NCBI GenBank assembly: GCA_036417435.1
Contig: CM070902.1
Coordinates: 178,488,445 to 178,552,444 of the forward strand
Length of the DNA stretch: 64,000 nucleotides
DNA from: Inia geoffrensis
Lineage: Eukaryota > Chordata > Mammalia > Artiodactyla > Iniidae
Direction: 5' to 3'
How positions within the stretch are numbered: the first letter of the stretch is position 1; the number at the start of each line of letters is the position of its first letter. A program made the position numbers and the translations under genes. The notes beneath the pieces were generated by a model. The model was not told the origin of the DNA. It ran no database searches and saw only the letters and a program-made list of their open reading frames with translations. Shown here one piece after another: positions 9,478-22,345 of this stretch.

Positions 9478-12394
9478 ATCATTCCTTAACAAAAATTCAA
9501 AATGTGTATATAGTAGATCAAACAAGCATAGAATTATTGTTTACAATACGGTACATTAATCAAGCACAGAGTTATTGTTAAGCTAATGGGTGAATATTAA
9601 CATTTCTATTTTTAGGTAAAGCCAGTATGTTTGTCATTTCTGCTTTCTCGCTGTCATCACCCCAGGTCAGGGGCTGGCTACCTCAGCGGTGGCAGAAGTA
9701 TCCTTTCTCTTCCTTCTGCATCCAGGCTTTCCTCATGCCCTCCTGCAAGCAGCTGATCTTACGTAGGAGACTGACCGCAGACAGCCTTCCTGTAGTAGAG
9801 TTCTAGCTGTTACTCCCGTGTCGCTTGGGTCAGTCCTTCTCACACTCTGCTGTATGTGCGCGTCACTTGGGAAATCGTCGTAAAACGTACTCTGATGTTG
9901 GGGGTCGGATGGCGGTGCAGTGAGTGCACTGGTGATGCTGGTATGAGGATCAAACTTTGAGTCATGAGGGCTCTCCCCATGTTCCGAGGTCTGCTGTGAT
10001 CCCATCATATTTTTATTATCTTTCTAATAAAAGGGTTGCACAAAGCCCATCTCTGTTCAGCACAGAGAGGACCCTGTACCACTGCGTTTGCAACTCTTTT
10101 AACCAGGTAATCCAGGTCCATCCAGTGAACATCAAGCACCTTGTGTTCGAGGTACCATATCACATCCTGAAGACGGATAAACAAGTGCGGTTCTTAGGGT
10201 CCTTGATGTTAGCAGTCATGTGGCTTGTGACACACCAGAGGTGTCCTCAGAGCCCACAAGAAACCAAGGAAGCTCCATTTCCCAGTCATGAAAGACTCCA
10301 CAGGAGGCTGCCGCACAAGTTGGGTCTTGAAGGATGAAGAGAATTCACTAGGAAAGGAGGAGGGTTCTAAGCAGATGGCGTAGACTTGGGAGAGACCACA
10401 GTCTCTTTAAAAGTCAGCTCTGTTTGGTGGGAAATGTGACTGAAAAAGTGATTCATTAAATGTAAAGAGCTCTGTCTGACATGTTTGGACCTATTGGACG
10501 ATGCCGGGGGAGGCTGTAGTTTCCTAATCCTTAAGGCCTGTCTCTCCCTCCGTTTTCATATTCTCACGCTGTAACAGATCAGTAACTATCCACTGAATGG
10601 TCAGATTGGTTTTTTGTTTGTTTTGTTTTTATTTGGTTTTGTTTTTCGCTTTCAAAAAAATCGTACATCAGGATGACTGTAAAGGACAGAGAAGCTAGAA
10701 GCAGAAGCTAGACCCCGTTTGAAGGCATGGGTAACGGTTCGGATGTGGGATACCCCCTGCCCGGGATGGGGGCAGGTCCACACCACTTCTCCGGTACTCT
10801 CCTTGTTGTCACAGCCTGCGGTATTCAAGGCCCGGCCTTCCTGTTTCTCAGGCTGGCATGTCTCCCTTCTCCAAACTCCCAGAATATTGCAGAATCCACC
10901 ACTTTCTACCTGAGATTGTAATTAGACATGTGCCTTATCTCCCATAATTGTCCAGTGTCAAGAGTAAGATGTGGAAGAGTGTTGAGCTTGGAGCCCCATT
11001 GGATGGCAGATCTTTGAAGTGAAGCGAAAGCAGCCCCCTTGACCCAGGGCAGCCCGTCCTGTCAGCGTGGACCTCTGGTCTCATGGGTCATGGCTGATGG
11101 CTCTAAGAAGTCATCTGCCTTATTTCGCAACCAAGGATGCAGCTAACTTCTGGCTTCATTTTGAGGAACTAAAAGGGGATGCACTGGAGGGCATCTTAAT
11201 CTTTCTGCTTAGACTGAGCAAAATGAATGTGCAAAGAACCTCACTGGCAAAATTATAATGATGACTGCTTAGAACGTGATTGCCTTCACAAGAAAGAGAA
11301 ACATATCATTTCCAGGAAACTTATTTTTAGACAGGGAACTTCGTGATAACATTCATTGCAATCAGTTTATCTAAGAAAAAACATGACTATCAAAAATCCA
11401 TTTTCAAGAGATTTCACTTGTTTTTGTTTGGGATTATTCCCCCCTTCTGTTTTCTAGTTAACATAAAATGTGTACTTTCTTATTTTTAGTTTGGTTTTCT
11501 TTTTTTCTTTGAGATTGACAACTGTGATTTATTCCCTGGAAGGCAAAAATCTTGGAAAAATCCTTATTTTAGAAAGTCACTCAAAGAATGTATTTTTTTT
11601 TCTTGGAAATAAAGTGGAATTTCTCAGCCCTGATCGTATGAGATTATGGGCAAGTAGTCTTTCCTTCTGGCATGTGGACAAACAGAAGCAGACCCTGGAG
11701 AGGGAAGTTCAGAATCCATGGCAGGGAGCACACGCTCCGTGTGCCAGTGTGTATGGTGTCACATCCAAGTGAAAACCATACCCTCAGAAGTGCAGCCCCC
11801 AGACTGGACAAGTTTGTGCCCGTGTTGCTGAGGAAATCTAAGGCAGTACAGATGCTCAGGGCTCTTAGGGACCAGACTCCCTATCTTCACATCCTTTTGA
11901 TTTTGCTCTGTGAGGCAGAGTGAATTGTCTTCATTTCTGTTCTTTCTGAAGGGCTTGCATTTAGCAGAGCTGAAAACTGGCTTTGTGCTTTCCCATGCAT
12001 TCAGGTGGTTACACCCTGGTCTGCTCACTTGCGGGCTGGGGGGAGTTAGATGTACTGCTTACTTATCATGGACATGGACAGCTCCATATTTGTTTTTCTT
12101 AAGATTTCGAGTGATTTTTACTTTATTGTTCCAAAAATTTTGTTTGAAATGGCCGTATGTTTTAAAATAATTTTTTAAAGCTATCTTTATAGTGAGGGAA
12201 AAAAAATAAAATATAATGAAGATCTCATTTAAAATTGCAACAGAGGTATATAACAATTAGAAATAAATTTAACAAGAAATGTACAGAAAAGACTTCAGAG
12301 CTTTGATGGATATAAAAGAAAGCTTATCTACCTGTATAGACATCCCCTGGTATGGAATAGAACCTCTTTTTATTTCTTTTTAAATTTACTTCTT
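9478..12394. other. Unique sequence, no gene recognised
   Basis: About 2.9 kb without a repeat I can name. Open frames reach 126 codons (9957-10337, plus) but have no recognisable motif. A T/GTTT-rich patch lies at 10610-10650. No exon could be supported. Old, unrecognised interspersed repeats may be present. Confidence 0.5.
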
Positions 12395-12597
12395 TTCTTT
12401 TTTTCAATTTTTATTTTCTATTGGAGCATAGTTGATTAACAATGTTGTGTTAGTTTCAGGTGTACAGCAAAGTGATTCAGTTATACATGTACAAGTATCT
12501 GTTCTTTTTCAAATTCTTTTCCTGTTTAGGTGATTACAGAGTATTGAACAGAGTTCCCTGTGCCGTACAGTAGGGGTCCTTGTTGGTTGTCTATGGA
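12395..12597 (-). mobile_element. L1 3' end fragment
   Basis: Starts with a T-rich stretch, then ATTGGAGCATAGTTGATTAAC, CAGCAAAGTGATTCAGTTAT and CCTGTGCCGTACAGTAGG, the standard 3' UTR order of the local L1 group. It is 5'-truncated near 12597. Confidence 0.88.
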
Positions 12598-14250
12598 TGG
12601 CTTCTTAGATTAGATGGGTAGGTCCCCAACTTTACTATATAGTGTCTTATTTCTGCTAGTAGAGGACCTGGATTACACCAGTTTGGAAAAAGAAAAATTC
12701 CAAGCATATTTTTGGTAAGAAGACATAGTTTCTGTCTTTTTACGGCAACTTTGAAAGCATTACCATCTGGTAAATTTTTAAGAACAGTAAAATGTCAGAA
12801 GCCTTGTTGGGACTCCCATCTCTTCTATTTTTACAAGACCAAGAAATCTGGTAATTTGAGTTATAATCACACTGCTAGGCGCCTGTACAGCGTTCGAAGT
12901 GACAAAGGTAGTACAGAACTGCAGGGGTATGAGTGGAATGCGGTTTTGTAGAAAACAGGCTACACCTTTGCCAGTGGATATGACGTTTGTGTATGAATGC
13001 ATCCCTAATGGTCTTTTTGAAAGTCCTAGGTTCTTGCCAGATTCCTTCAAATTCTAGCATTAGCTGAGACTCCAGTCTAGAAAAATATCTGGACAGGAAC
13101 CAGATTAGTAGACCTCTTTCGAGTTTGGCTGTTTGACTCTTGGGCAGATGGTCCTATAAGTCAGTGTCAAGGGAACGTTTTTCACAAATAGTGGTGACCA
13201 CAAGTGGCCATCTATTCTGCAAGGGGGAGGCTTTCTCATTTGCAGGATAAAAGAAGTTTTTAAAGAGTAACTTCCCTGGGAGCAAATGAAGCTTGACTAT
13301 GTACATCCTTCTTTTACGATGGAATAGGATCCAAGATATTTAAGAAGCTATTTTGGTTTTTCTTTTGAGTTCAGTAATTTAAACATTGTGCTTAGGATCT
13401 CTTTTGGTTAGTCCACACATTGATCCTTGAGATTCCCCTTGGTGTTTCCTTAAAGAGACAAAATCCAGTATGTTTTCATTGTAAATAATTGTCTTAATAA
13501 TAGACAAAACAGAAAACAAACTTGCCTTTACCACTTTTTTTCAGATGAAATATTCAATTGTTTTTATGCCCAGGAACTTTAAAATGATCACAGATTTTTT
13601 TTTTTACTGATCTTTAAAATCTTATTTTGGTGCTGAAAAAAAAAAAAAAAAAGAAAAACTGTACCGATTACTGTGGGTGTTTGAATCCTGTGCAGATTAA
13701 GAAAAAAATACCAAGGAACTTTCCTTGGTTGTGTATTAGAAGGTTGAGGAAGATCACTTTTGCAGCCCTTTAGTACTTCAGTTTATTGAATGTTTAGTGT
13801 TAGGTGTGTCATTTACAGGCAGTGTCGTGGGCCTGGGGATACTTGGCCTGTGCTATTTACATTCTTGTCCAGCTGCTAACATTGATATTCCCCATTTCGT
13901 TTGCAGCTTAGGTCTTTGTACTGGAATAGATGGCAGGTTAAAGAATGGCTCATATCTTAAAACATGAATAAATTAAGTTCCAGTGCTGTCAGTGATTTGA
14001 GTGGCTAATAAAAACACATTCTTTTGTGTGTATATTTAAAACGTAGATTTAGAGAGTTGAAGAATTAAAGAATTGAAGATTTCTATTTGATTTTCTACAT
14101 GGTAATAAGTATTGATATCTACCTCAGTGGTAACTGACAATAAGTAAGTATTCCATTTCCTAAGAAACTTGACTGTATCATTGTATGTCTCTGTGTAGTA
14201 AGTAACCCATAAGTTAGGTTAACTCCATCATTATTATTATTATTATTATC
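12598..14250. other. Unique sequence with A/T runs
   Basis: No gene recognised. An A run of about 18 lies at 13636-13653, and a T run at about 13595. A short ATT microsatellite occupies 14229-14250 next to the following SINE. The open frames near 12.7-13.06 kb are short and unrecognised. Confidence 0.5.
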
Positions 14251-14251
14251 T

Positions 14252-14446
14252 TTTGCGGTAGGCGGGCCTCTCACTGTTGTGGCCTCTCCCGTTGAGGAGC
14301 ACAGGCTCCGGACGCGCAGGCTCAGCGGCCATGGCTCACGGGCCCAGCCGCTCCGCGGCAGGTGGGATCCTCCCGGACCGGGGCACGAACCCGCGTCCCC
14401 TGCATCGGCAGGCGGACTCTCCACCACTGCGCCACCAGGGAAGCCC
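14252..14446 (-). mobile_element. CHR-type SINE
   Basis: A full-length minus-strand copy with almost no A tail, inserted beside an (ATT)n tract. The 12-base duplication TCCATCATTATT (about 14224-14235) and TCCGTCATTATT (14447-14458), with one mismatch, fixes the ends. The body is highly similar to the others in the window. Confidence 0.95.
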
Positions 14447-14458
14447 TCCGTCATTATT

Positions 14459-15745
14459 TTGTGACTTGAAATTCTTTGCTTCTGCCTGTTTCTTGAGTCC
14501 TTTTAAATTTTATGGAAAATACCTTACTTATTTAAGTGGACAGAGGTTGTTGGTAAAATCAGATATTTAGTAAAAGCTCTAGAAAGAAGTTTTGCTTATT
14601 TGAAACACCCAGTATTTAAAAATCCAGCAGACTCATCCTTTTGGTTAAATATATAGTCATAGGTTATAAACAGGGCATGTTTCATTTCATTGTACATATG
14701 AAAGAGGTTACGCCACAAATAAGATAATGTGACCAACAGTTGTCATTTTTACTGTTTTGGGGGAAGGAAGTCTGAAGCAGACGAGTATTCCTAGAGGAAG
14801 GATTTGGTTTCTTTTCTACAAATTTATAGACATTTCACTGTCGGTTTCTTTGCCACTAAAACTTATTCTTGAAATGGTTTAGAAATTTTAAATGTGGAAC
14901 ATTTTGCGGACCTGAGTACATCGTGGGTTTAGGAATGACTAACGTTGGCCTTTTGTGCGGTTGGTCTGCATTAGAAAACAAGGATTTTCGTCTTTCCAGC
15001 CACATGAGATGTAGATCTCCAGGCTCAGATTCTGTCTAACTTGAGAAAGACGTTTCTCTGGCTAGACTAGTACGAGAAGACTACGGCTGGCTCTGGCACA
15101 GAAGCAGCGGTTGCCTTCTTTTCATTGTCGTTGGCCGTTTGAATTGCCTTTGATGGGTTGGTATCATGACCTTGAACATGAAGACACTCAGGAGTGCTGG
15201 TTGACTTTTGCCCCGTGAGACAGTCTCACAGGAGAAACCGCCCTTTCAACAGATCGTTCAGCAAGAAACCGAAACAGAGAGAACCTGATCACAGCTCACT
15301 AATCAAAACTTGCAAGGTTAATAGCGATTTCAGAATTGAAGACAAATAGTCTGATGTTGGCGTCCTCACAAGCAAACATAGAAATACAGAAATGTGTCTA
15401 TTGTGCATCCTCTTTAAACTGTTTGCTTTACATTGATTGTGGTGGGCAGTCAAAACTTGAAAGAATGAATAAGTGAATTTCAAAAACTATAAAAATGTGA
15501 ACTGCTGATTTTACGAAGACATATCAGTTGGCATTTTTATTTTGCCATTTTGGCCAGCTTTTATCAATTTATAAATTTTTGCACTTCACAGATTTATAGT
15601 CACTTAGCACTTCAACAGTTGTAGACATTTTGGAGATCTGTGTATTTGTAAGTGTTACTGGATTTTTCCAGCTCAACACTGCTTTTCAAACTGCCTGTTG
15701 AATTACAGAATGAGGGGGACATTTTCTCTACACTCTTAGATTCAG
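14459..15745. other. Unique sequence, no gene recognised
   Basis: AT-rich sequence with no identifiable repeat or exon. The longest open frame (15289-15483, minus, 64 codons) is not recognisable. Confidence 0.5.
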
Positions 15746-16262
15746 TCCTTGCTGTGTGTAAATTAAACTGACAAAAGACACATTAACAGGAGAAAGGCAT
15801 ACAAATTTTGTTAATATTTTTAATTTTATGTGCACAGAGTCTTCACAGAAAGGGATGAAAAATCCAAAGAAGCAGTTAGACTCAGGGGGCTTATATACCA
15901 TTCTAACAAAGGGCTATAAATTGTGTGAAAGTGACTAGGAAATATATGGAGGAAATTAATGGAAGATAAGGGTTATTTTCATTTTAGTGGGGTCTGTTTA
16001 TGCATATTCATCTCCATGCTGGCTCTCCGTCTCCAGGGATATGGGTAGCTCTTCTTACCCAGGTACTGGGGTAGGGGGCGAAATTTATGCCACCTTCCCA
16101 AAGGGAAATTTATGCTCTGTTTTTAGGCAGATAAGGAAAGAGCAGAGAACTTTAACTGCATCTGCTGATGCTTCTGCCTTCTGCTCTAAACAGTCCTTGT
16201 GCCAAAGTGGCATATCTTGGGGGTGGCATATTCTGGACCCCTAACTATTGGGTTACACCATT
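15746..16262. repeat. Probable old interspersed repeat, family unassigned
   Basis: The sequence has the look of a decayed LTR or similar element: ACAAAAGACACATTAACAGG at the left, a TTTTGTTAATATTTTTAATT stretch, and CAAAGTGGCATATCTTGGGG near the right end. I believe it belongs to a dispersed mammalian repeat but cannot name the family with confidence. An 85-codon open frame inside it is not recognisable. Confidence 0.35.
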
Positions 16263-16840
16263 TGGTACACGTAACCTAGAAAAAGGGTCACAAGTGGGCT
16301 GCTGGCGGCTGGCGATGCGGGTACATGTGTACCTCTGTGTAAAGCCACTGTTATTTTCTGGTACACTCCTTACTTTTCTTGTAAAAGCCCTAAGTTACAA
16401 ATAATATGGCATCTACTTCTTAGTTTAGCTTCTGCCAGGACTAGGTCCGTATGACCTCAAATATTCTTTGCAATGCGTAGGTAGGAGGGTGAGTTAAGGA
16501 GAAGCAATTCTCCAGCCTCATTTGTGCCATCCTGGATTTCTGTAGAAATTCAGAGGTCGTTCTAGCAACACACAGCTACGAAATGTGAAGTGTTCTGACT
16601 TATTGCGTGTTGGCTTTGCGCAGTATAGAAACTTTCTTGGCTGGGGAGGAATTCCTTTCCAGCTGCCCATCCTCCCGAGCTGTGAGCTGTTCTCTTCCCT
16701 CTGAATAGGTAGTTTTCTCTTTGCTCAGACATTCTTCTTGGCTTAGCTGCTGTGTAACCTCCTAACCCCTCATTAATAATTTCCTGAGGCTGGTTTGTTA
16801 TAAAGAAACATTGCAGCACAGACAGTGTGTGTGTGAGTTG

Positions 16841-16879
<39 letters not shown>

Positions 16880-17239
16880 TGACTCCTTAATGACCAACTC
16901 AAATGATATTAATGCTCTGTAGGAAAAAAACAAGTGAGCATTAGATACTTCCGCCTTTAGTTTGCATGTTAATTACGGAGATCATAGCCTCAGGCAGAAG
17001 GTAATGAATGCTGCTTAACTTCTCTCCATGATTCAAATTAAATGCCTCATTTTCTATATTGTACACACATCTCAATGGCTTGAGTATTTAAAGGAAAAAT
17101 CGTGAATCTTTCAAAGGCTTTGTAATGTTAGGACACCACAGAATACATTTGTCTCTTCTGGGTTCTTAAGAAAAAGAGGTTCTTTCTAGTCTCTTTTTTT
17201 TGACAGGGGTTGTTGGAAAGGTTTTATTTGTTTACCTAT
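16263..17239. other. Unique sequence, no gene recognised
   Basis: Apart from the TG microsatellite nothing identifiable was seen. No exon or RNA gene could be supported. Confidence 0.5.
16843..16878 (+). repeat. (TG)18 microsatellite
   Basis: Uninterrupted TG dinucleotides, with a shorter TG tract just upstream (about 16825-16836). The minus-strand open frame across it with a His-Thr run is an artefact of the repeat. Confidence 0.97.
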
Positions 17240-17425
17240 TTTTTAATTTTATGGGAGTAGAGTTGATTTACAATGTTGTGTTACTTTCATGCGTACAGCA
17301 AAGTGGTTCAGTTATACATATACGTGTATCTATTCTTTTTCAGATTCTTTTCCCATATAGGTCATCCCAGAGTATTGAGTAGAGTTCCCTGTGCTGTACA
17401 GCAAGTCCCTGTTGGTTAATCTCTC
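17240..17425 (-). mobile_element. L1 3' end fragment
   Basis: Shows the ordered 3' UTR motifs of the local L1 group: TAGAGTTGATTTACAATG, CAGCAAAGTGGTTCAGTTAT, and CCTGTGCTGTACAGCAAGTCC in part. It is 5'-truncated near 17425. Confidence 0.88.
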
Positions 17426-18660
17426 TTATATGTCATATCTTTGTAGTCTCTTGAAGAGACCACGCCACCCCCCCACCCCCCCGCCCCGAGCTGCGTGTGT
17501 TCCGAGGTGGGCTCCCATCGCGTGCACTATAACACGTTCTCACCTTTCTCCGGTTTCAGCTGCACAAAGTGCTGTGAATTATCCAGAGCTGTCATTACTC
17601 AGGGAATAAGGGGTGGGGATCAAAATGCTGTCTGACCCTGGGAAAATGCTCACACTGTCGTGTTAACAGGAAAGGCAGGGGGAAAGTTGGATTTCAAGAT
17701 ACTTGTACATATGCCCACATACATTCTTCCCTGGTTGCAGAAGAGTAGAATTAAGCATCCTCGCATGTTCTTAGTATTTTATCAACAAGGGCTCCAGTGA
17801 AGCAGTGGGGCTGCTGCTGTCTTCCTTCCTGCAATACATTGAATAGTTCTAAAGTTTCCTGTAATACGCTTGTATTACTATTAGAGTTGAAGCCACGCTG
17901 TACTAATTGTGGATACCAAATTTAAATGAAAGGGGGGCAGATTCAAACAGTAGCATTTTCTCCTCTTCTAAAGGAAAACACCTAAAATGCAAGCCTTGTT
18001 TCAGAAGCCAGGAGGAGGCGGCGTCTCGAACGGGGCCCAGCAGGGTTGAGAGCTGAACTAGGCTCTTAGTTTTACCCCGGAGGCTGGATATGGCTGCGGC
18101 AGTCGGCAAGGGCAAGCCATCACAACGATGATCTGTGTTGTTTTTGGCCCTTTACAAGAAATGTTGTTTTCACAAGACCTAAGAGTTTTGTCCAGGAAGA
18201 GAGGAGAGATCATCTGGTACCATACGGGGATTTCTGCTTTCCCCTTTTTTTTTTCCCCCGAGCTTAGTGTGTAGTCTGTACACCCTGCTCTTAAGCCTTA
18301 AAGAGCAAAACAGTATGGTGGGGCTTTTTGCACACTTGTTGGAAACATCTGGAACGTGCCACTAGGTTGAATACCATGGGCTTTATTTACAAACAAGTGT
18401 GTGAGATAAACCATCGTTTAAAAAAAAAAAAAAAAAAGTCCTCCTACAGCTGCATCCTACGGCTCGCGTGATCCCGGGTCTGTATGAACTGCAGAATCCC
18501 GCCCGTCCCATTCGCCCAGACTGGTAGACTGAGAAACACATGGGACTCGCCCTTCTAAGCACAGCAGGTCCTTCCGATGGACCAGGCCCTGGTCCCCTAC
18601 TGGGTCAGGCGGCTTCCATCAGGGCTATGCTGCCCCGAGGCCACAGGCTCTCACACTTTA
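17426..18660. other. Unique sequence with homopolymer runs
   Basis: Contains a C-rich patch (17461-17490) and a run of A from about 18420 to 18437. A mildly GC-rich patch lies at 18010-18115. No gene recognised. Confidence 0.5.
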
Positions 18661-18664
18661 GTTT

Positions 18665-19028
18665 TCTTTTTTTCATTTTCTAAAAAATTTATTTTAGTGA
18701 ATTATAGTTGACTTACAATGTTGTGTTAATTTCTGCTGTACAGCAAAGTGATTCAGTTATACATATATCTACATTCTTTTTCAGATTGTTTTCCATGATG
18801 GTTTATCACAGGATATTGAATTCAGTTCCCTGTGCTCTACAGTAGGACCTTGTTGTTTATCCTTTCTCTGTATAATCATTTGCGTCTGCTAATCCCAACC
18901 TCCCACTCCACCTCTCCCCCTTGGCAACTGCAAGACTGCTCTCTGTGTGAGTCTGTTTCTGTTTTGTAGATGTGTTCATATGTGTTGTATTTTGGATTCC
19001 ACATATAAGTGATGTCATATGATACTCA
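18665..19028 (-). mobile_element. L1 3' end fragment
   Basis: A longer 5'-truncated 3' end: TAGTTGACTTACAATGTTG, CAGCAAAGTGATTCAGTTAT, then the polypyrimidine 3' UTR (CCACTCCACCTCTCCCCCTT) up to the GATTCCACATATAAGTGATG segment. Its TTTCCATGATGGTTTATCAC variant is shared with the copy at 53.3 kb, suggesting the same subfamily. Confidence 0.9.
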
Positions 19029-21404
19029 ATCTGTGACTGCCTTCAAGACTCAAAATTATTTCAAACTCCAGGTGTAAAGCACAAAGAAAACTCTGCTCTG
19101 GGGAATACTTTTTTGGAAGAAACCCTACAGTTTGTACTTAGGACACTGCAGGTTGAGTTTAGGGAATGAGGAAAAAAAGGACTCATAGTGATGACTTGGT
19201 TTTTTGTGCCCGTGGGTAAAGTTACACCTCAACTAAGGTGCTTATTTTGGGATATCCCCGCTCAGAGTTTCATCTATCACGTAAGCAGTGACACTGGTAA
19301 TCAATAAAAGAACGCAAAGAAACAAAAACCCAAAATAACAAAGCTATGACACAAACGATTGGTTTGTTTGGTTCTCCCTTTTTCCTGCTGCCCTCATACA
19401 TCATGGCCGCGCCTTCATTCTGAGGTTGAATTCTTATGGTTCTGTGATGCCAGTGAAAGATCCTGTCTGCAGAGGCTGCAGCCCCTCCAAGTGCACTGAG
19501 CTCTGCGACTCGCCAGCTCGGGAGAATCCTCACTGAAAAAGGAGTTTTGAGTGGGGAAGTAGATTCGGGCTTCTGCATGGGGAAGAAGTGCCTCAGGGAC
19601 CCTCTGTAAGCCGTGAAGGGTCGGGGCGTCCGGGGTGCAGGGTGGGTGCAGCCGTGTGTACACAGGGTCTGAACTGCAGGTGGCCAGGCAGGGCCCTGTG
19701 TGCGCCTCAGCCGTTTTCCCCTTTGGTCTTCCATCCAGTTGACTTCCTCGTGGCGCGAGTCGTAGGAGATCAGAGAGCGATGAGTTTGTGCATCCTGCGT
19801 ACCTCCTTGCCCCCTGTGGCTGGAGACATGTATGGTGACTCATCCCTGCCGAGGGGCTGGGCTGTCTGAGCCATGGTGACGGCCATGCTCCCAGCCTTGA
19901 AACCCGGAGAACTTTCTGGGCCTCAGCCTTTTCCACCAGAGTAGCTCGGAATGTGATTTCAACATTCTGAAATAGACTTGAGGATGTCTTTTCAATGCTC
20001 CTTCCGTTCTGGACAGTTCCCGGATGGTAGGATCCAGGAACAGGCCCTGGGAGTGGGTGAGATGCTGTCAGGGGCCCCTCCTTGTCTGGGAGGTGAAATC
20101 ATGTCCTGAGTCATGGAGGCCTTGATGGAAGGACCAGAGCAGAGGCTGGCTGTCGCCCTGGCTGGTGGGCCGCATCCTGACCTGCCCTCGGTTCAGGTTG
20201 TCCTGATGACAGTAGGTGACCTCCCGAGAAAGGACCGGGGCTCTGCCTTCCAGTGACCTGGGCTCACCTGAGGTCACTGTTGCCTCAGAAAAGGGGCTTG
20301 GAAAAAATGCCAGCCTCATTAAGTGAAGAAATGATACCAAGGCCGTTTTTCAGAACAGGTCAAAACCTTGCTCTGACATATTTGTTTATAATTTTCATGG
20401 ATAAAGAAATGAAATCATCTCGCGTGAAATACTGTATAATATACTTTTCAATGGGCTGGTCTCTTTTTCTGATTTGTACATTTTGTGTCTCTGGTTACGT
20501 TGTCACTGTATCCTTTGAAACCAGAGCTGTTATTTCCGCCTTGACCTGGGCACATACTCCATATTCCAGGTGGCAGATTAAGGAGACATTGCAGCATTTC
20601 ACCTTAAGTTCCTTGACTTTTAAAATTATTTTCTTTGTATCTCCTCTGTCCATGTGAACGATATTAATAAGTAGTACTTTCTACAGGGCTTACTCTTCTC
20701 CTCTTTTCGTATTCCGTAGGTTGCTTTAATAGGCAGGACACAACCTACTTTTATCCATTTTTCATAAATAATACACACTCTGTAGTTTACAAGAAGACAT
20801 ATCAAGGTTAAAGCATCCTGTTGTTGGGATGATACATATGACCAAACCAAATACGAGAAGAAGACAGAATACGAGTTCTGATTCTCTAATTCCTTCATTC
20901 TTAGCAGCTGGTTTGGAGAAGATGGGGTTTACTGTGTGTGGGAGCAGAGGGCCGGAGTCCTCCTGACGACCGGCCAGGTGATTGCAGGAGCCGTATTGAA
21001 CCCATGAGTAGGTATCACCATAGAGAGGTGGATACAGAACTGGCTACTTTTCAGATTAGAATGGAAACTAAACTGCTGAATCTGGGTGGTCATTACAATC
21101 CGCCAGTTGCTTTTCCCAAGATTATGAGTTGTTAGCCAGCATCTTGGCCACATGAGCCACATGAGTGGCTCTGTCATTCGGTCCTGCAGTTTCATTCGTG
21201 CAAGGTCATTGCCTCCACCTCCCAAGCAAAACCATCACATTCAGGGAGAGTGGCCTCTTTAACTGAGAGGGGGCAAGTTCTTTAATTCACAGACTTACAC
21301 ATTTATTGTTTTTCTCCCCCTGCTTTGGGAAATGGGACAGGGGTTGTTTAGCTTCTAAAAATTAGAGTTTATGATGAAGGGAAGTTGATGAGGGAAAGTC
21401 TCTC
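19029..21404. other. Unique sequence, no gene recognised
   Basis: Includes the longest non-repeat open frame of the window (19936-19415, minus, 173 codons), overlapped by a 154-codon frame (19734-19270). Neither has a recognisable domain. The GC-rich composition (many CAG/CTG and TGTGTG words) makes chance opening likely. No splice-bounded exon is evident. Confidence 0.5.
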
Positions 21405-21610
21405 TGTATTAAAGAGTTAAGGATATTAACTCTTTGTTTACGAATAACTTGCAAATATTTTTTTCTACTTTGTCATTTTTCTTATGGTTCTTTTTTTGCC
21501 ATGTAAAAGTTTTAAAAAAAAATTTTATGTAATAAAACCGATCAATTAAAAAAATAGAGTTTAGGTTTTTTTCTTTCATTTTTTCTTTTAAACCTTTGGG
21601 TTTTGATTTA
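21405..21610 (-). mobile_element. Old L1 ORF2 fragment, decayed
   Basis: TTAACTCTTTGTTTACGAAT, then TTGCAAATATTTTTTTCTAC and CCATGTAAAAGTTTTAAA follow the order of the ORF2 C-terminal region in old L1 families, read on the minus strand. Strongly diverged compared with the cetartiodactyl L1 copies here. Confidence 0.55.
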
Positions 21611-21764
21611 GATTTTTGTGCAGGAGGTGTATTGCTGTCTTAAGTTTTTGCTACTAAGATTATATGTATATTGATACATACGTATATTTCTGTCTTGAAA
21701 TATTAGGAGATCTCTAGACTATTCATGAGTCTAGGGGTGAATGGGGTGGGAAAAGGATACCCCC

Positions 21765-21868
21765 TATTCATTTATTCTTTCAATGCATATTTCCTGAGCA
21801 TTTATTATATAGACAGCAAGATACTAGACACAGGTGATGCAGTGATGAACAGAATGTCCAAATCCTCT
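21765..21868 (-). mobile_element. L2 fragment, left part
   Basis: TTTCCTGAGCATTTATTATA and ACTAGACACAGGTGATGCAG correspond to the reverse complement of the L2 3' end (the GTGCTCAATAAATGTTTG type). It breaks off at CTCT (21865-21868), where a solo LTR begins. Confidence 0.75.
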
Positions 21869-22341
21869 TGAGACAGGCTGGGACCTGGGACCCTTTGCTG
21901 CAGTGCTGGCACCTGGACAGACATCTCCTGGAGCAACAGATACAAAGAAACTATAAGGGATTAAAAATAACTGCAGGCCTGAACAGGGGGGCAGAGTATG
22001 AACAAGACAGAAAGGCCACAAGCCAACTGCCGCTCCTGAGGTCCCCAGGAGCAAAAGCAGGTCCTGAGCAGGGTCCCTGCACACAGCACCACCCAGGGGG
22101 CGGGCAGACCATCAGATCTGCCTCCACCCTCATACCAGATAAGGGACCAGCCTGCCCGCCCCCCCCCCCCCCCCACAACCCCGGTGTGGGGGGAGCGAGC
22201 AAGGGCACCTGTTACTTGTTTTCATTCCCACCTGCTGCAGCAGGGCGGAGGGGGGGCGCAATAAAGCCCTGCGTGGATTCCTCGTCTGGCCTCTGGTCAA
22301 TTTCTAGATTACAAAGAGCCCAGGGACACCGGTCAGTAACA
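21869..22341 (+). mobile_element. Solo LTR of an endogenous retrovirus
   Basis: 473 bp bounded by TG at 21869 and CA at 22341, with an exact 4-bp target duplication CTCT (21865-21868 and 22342-22345). AATAAA at 22260-22265 is followed by about 76 bp of R-U5-like sequence (GTGGATTCCTCGTCTGGCC...). A C16 run lies at 22159-22174. No internal retroviral sequence flanks it, so it is a solo LTR left by LTR-LTR recombination. The 4-bp duplication suits a gamma-like (ERV1) origin. It sits inside an L2. Confidence 0.85.
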
Positions 22342-22345
22342 CTCT

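Noticed and set aside
19270..19936. 173- and 154-codon minus-strand open frames
   Set aside because: No recognisable domain, they overlap in different frames, and the GC-rich composition explains the lack of stops. blastp and cross-species conservation would be needed to revive them.
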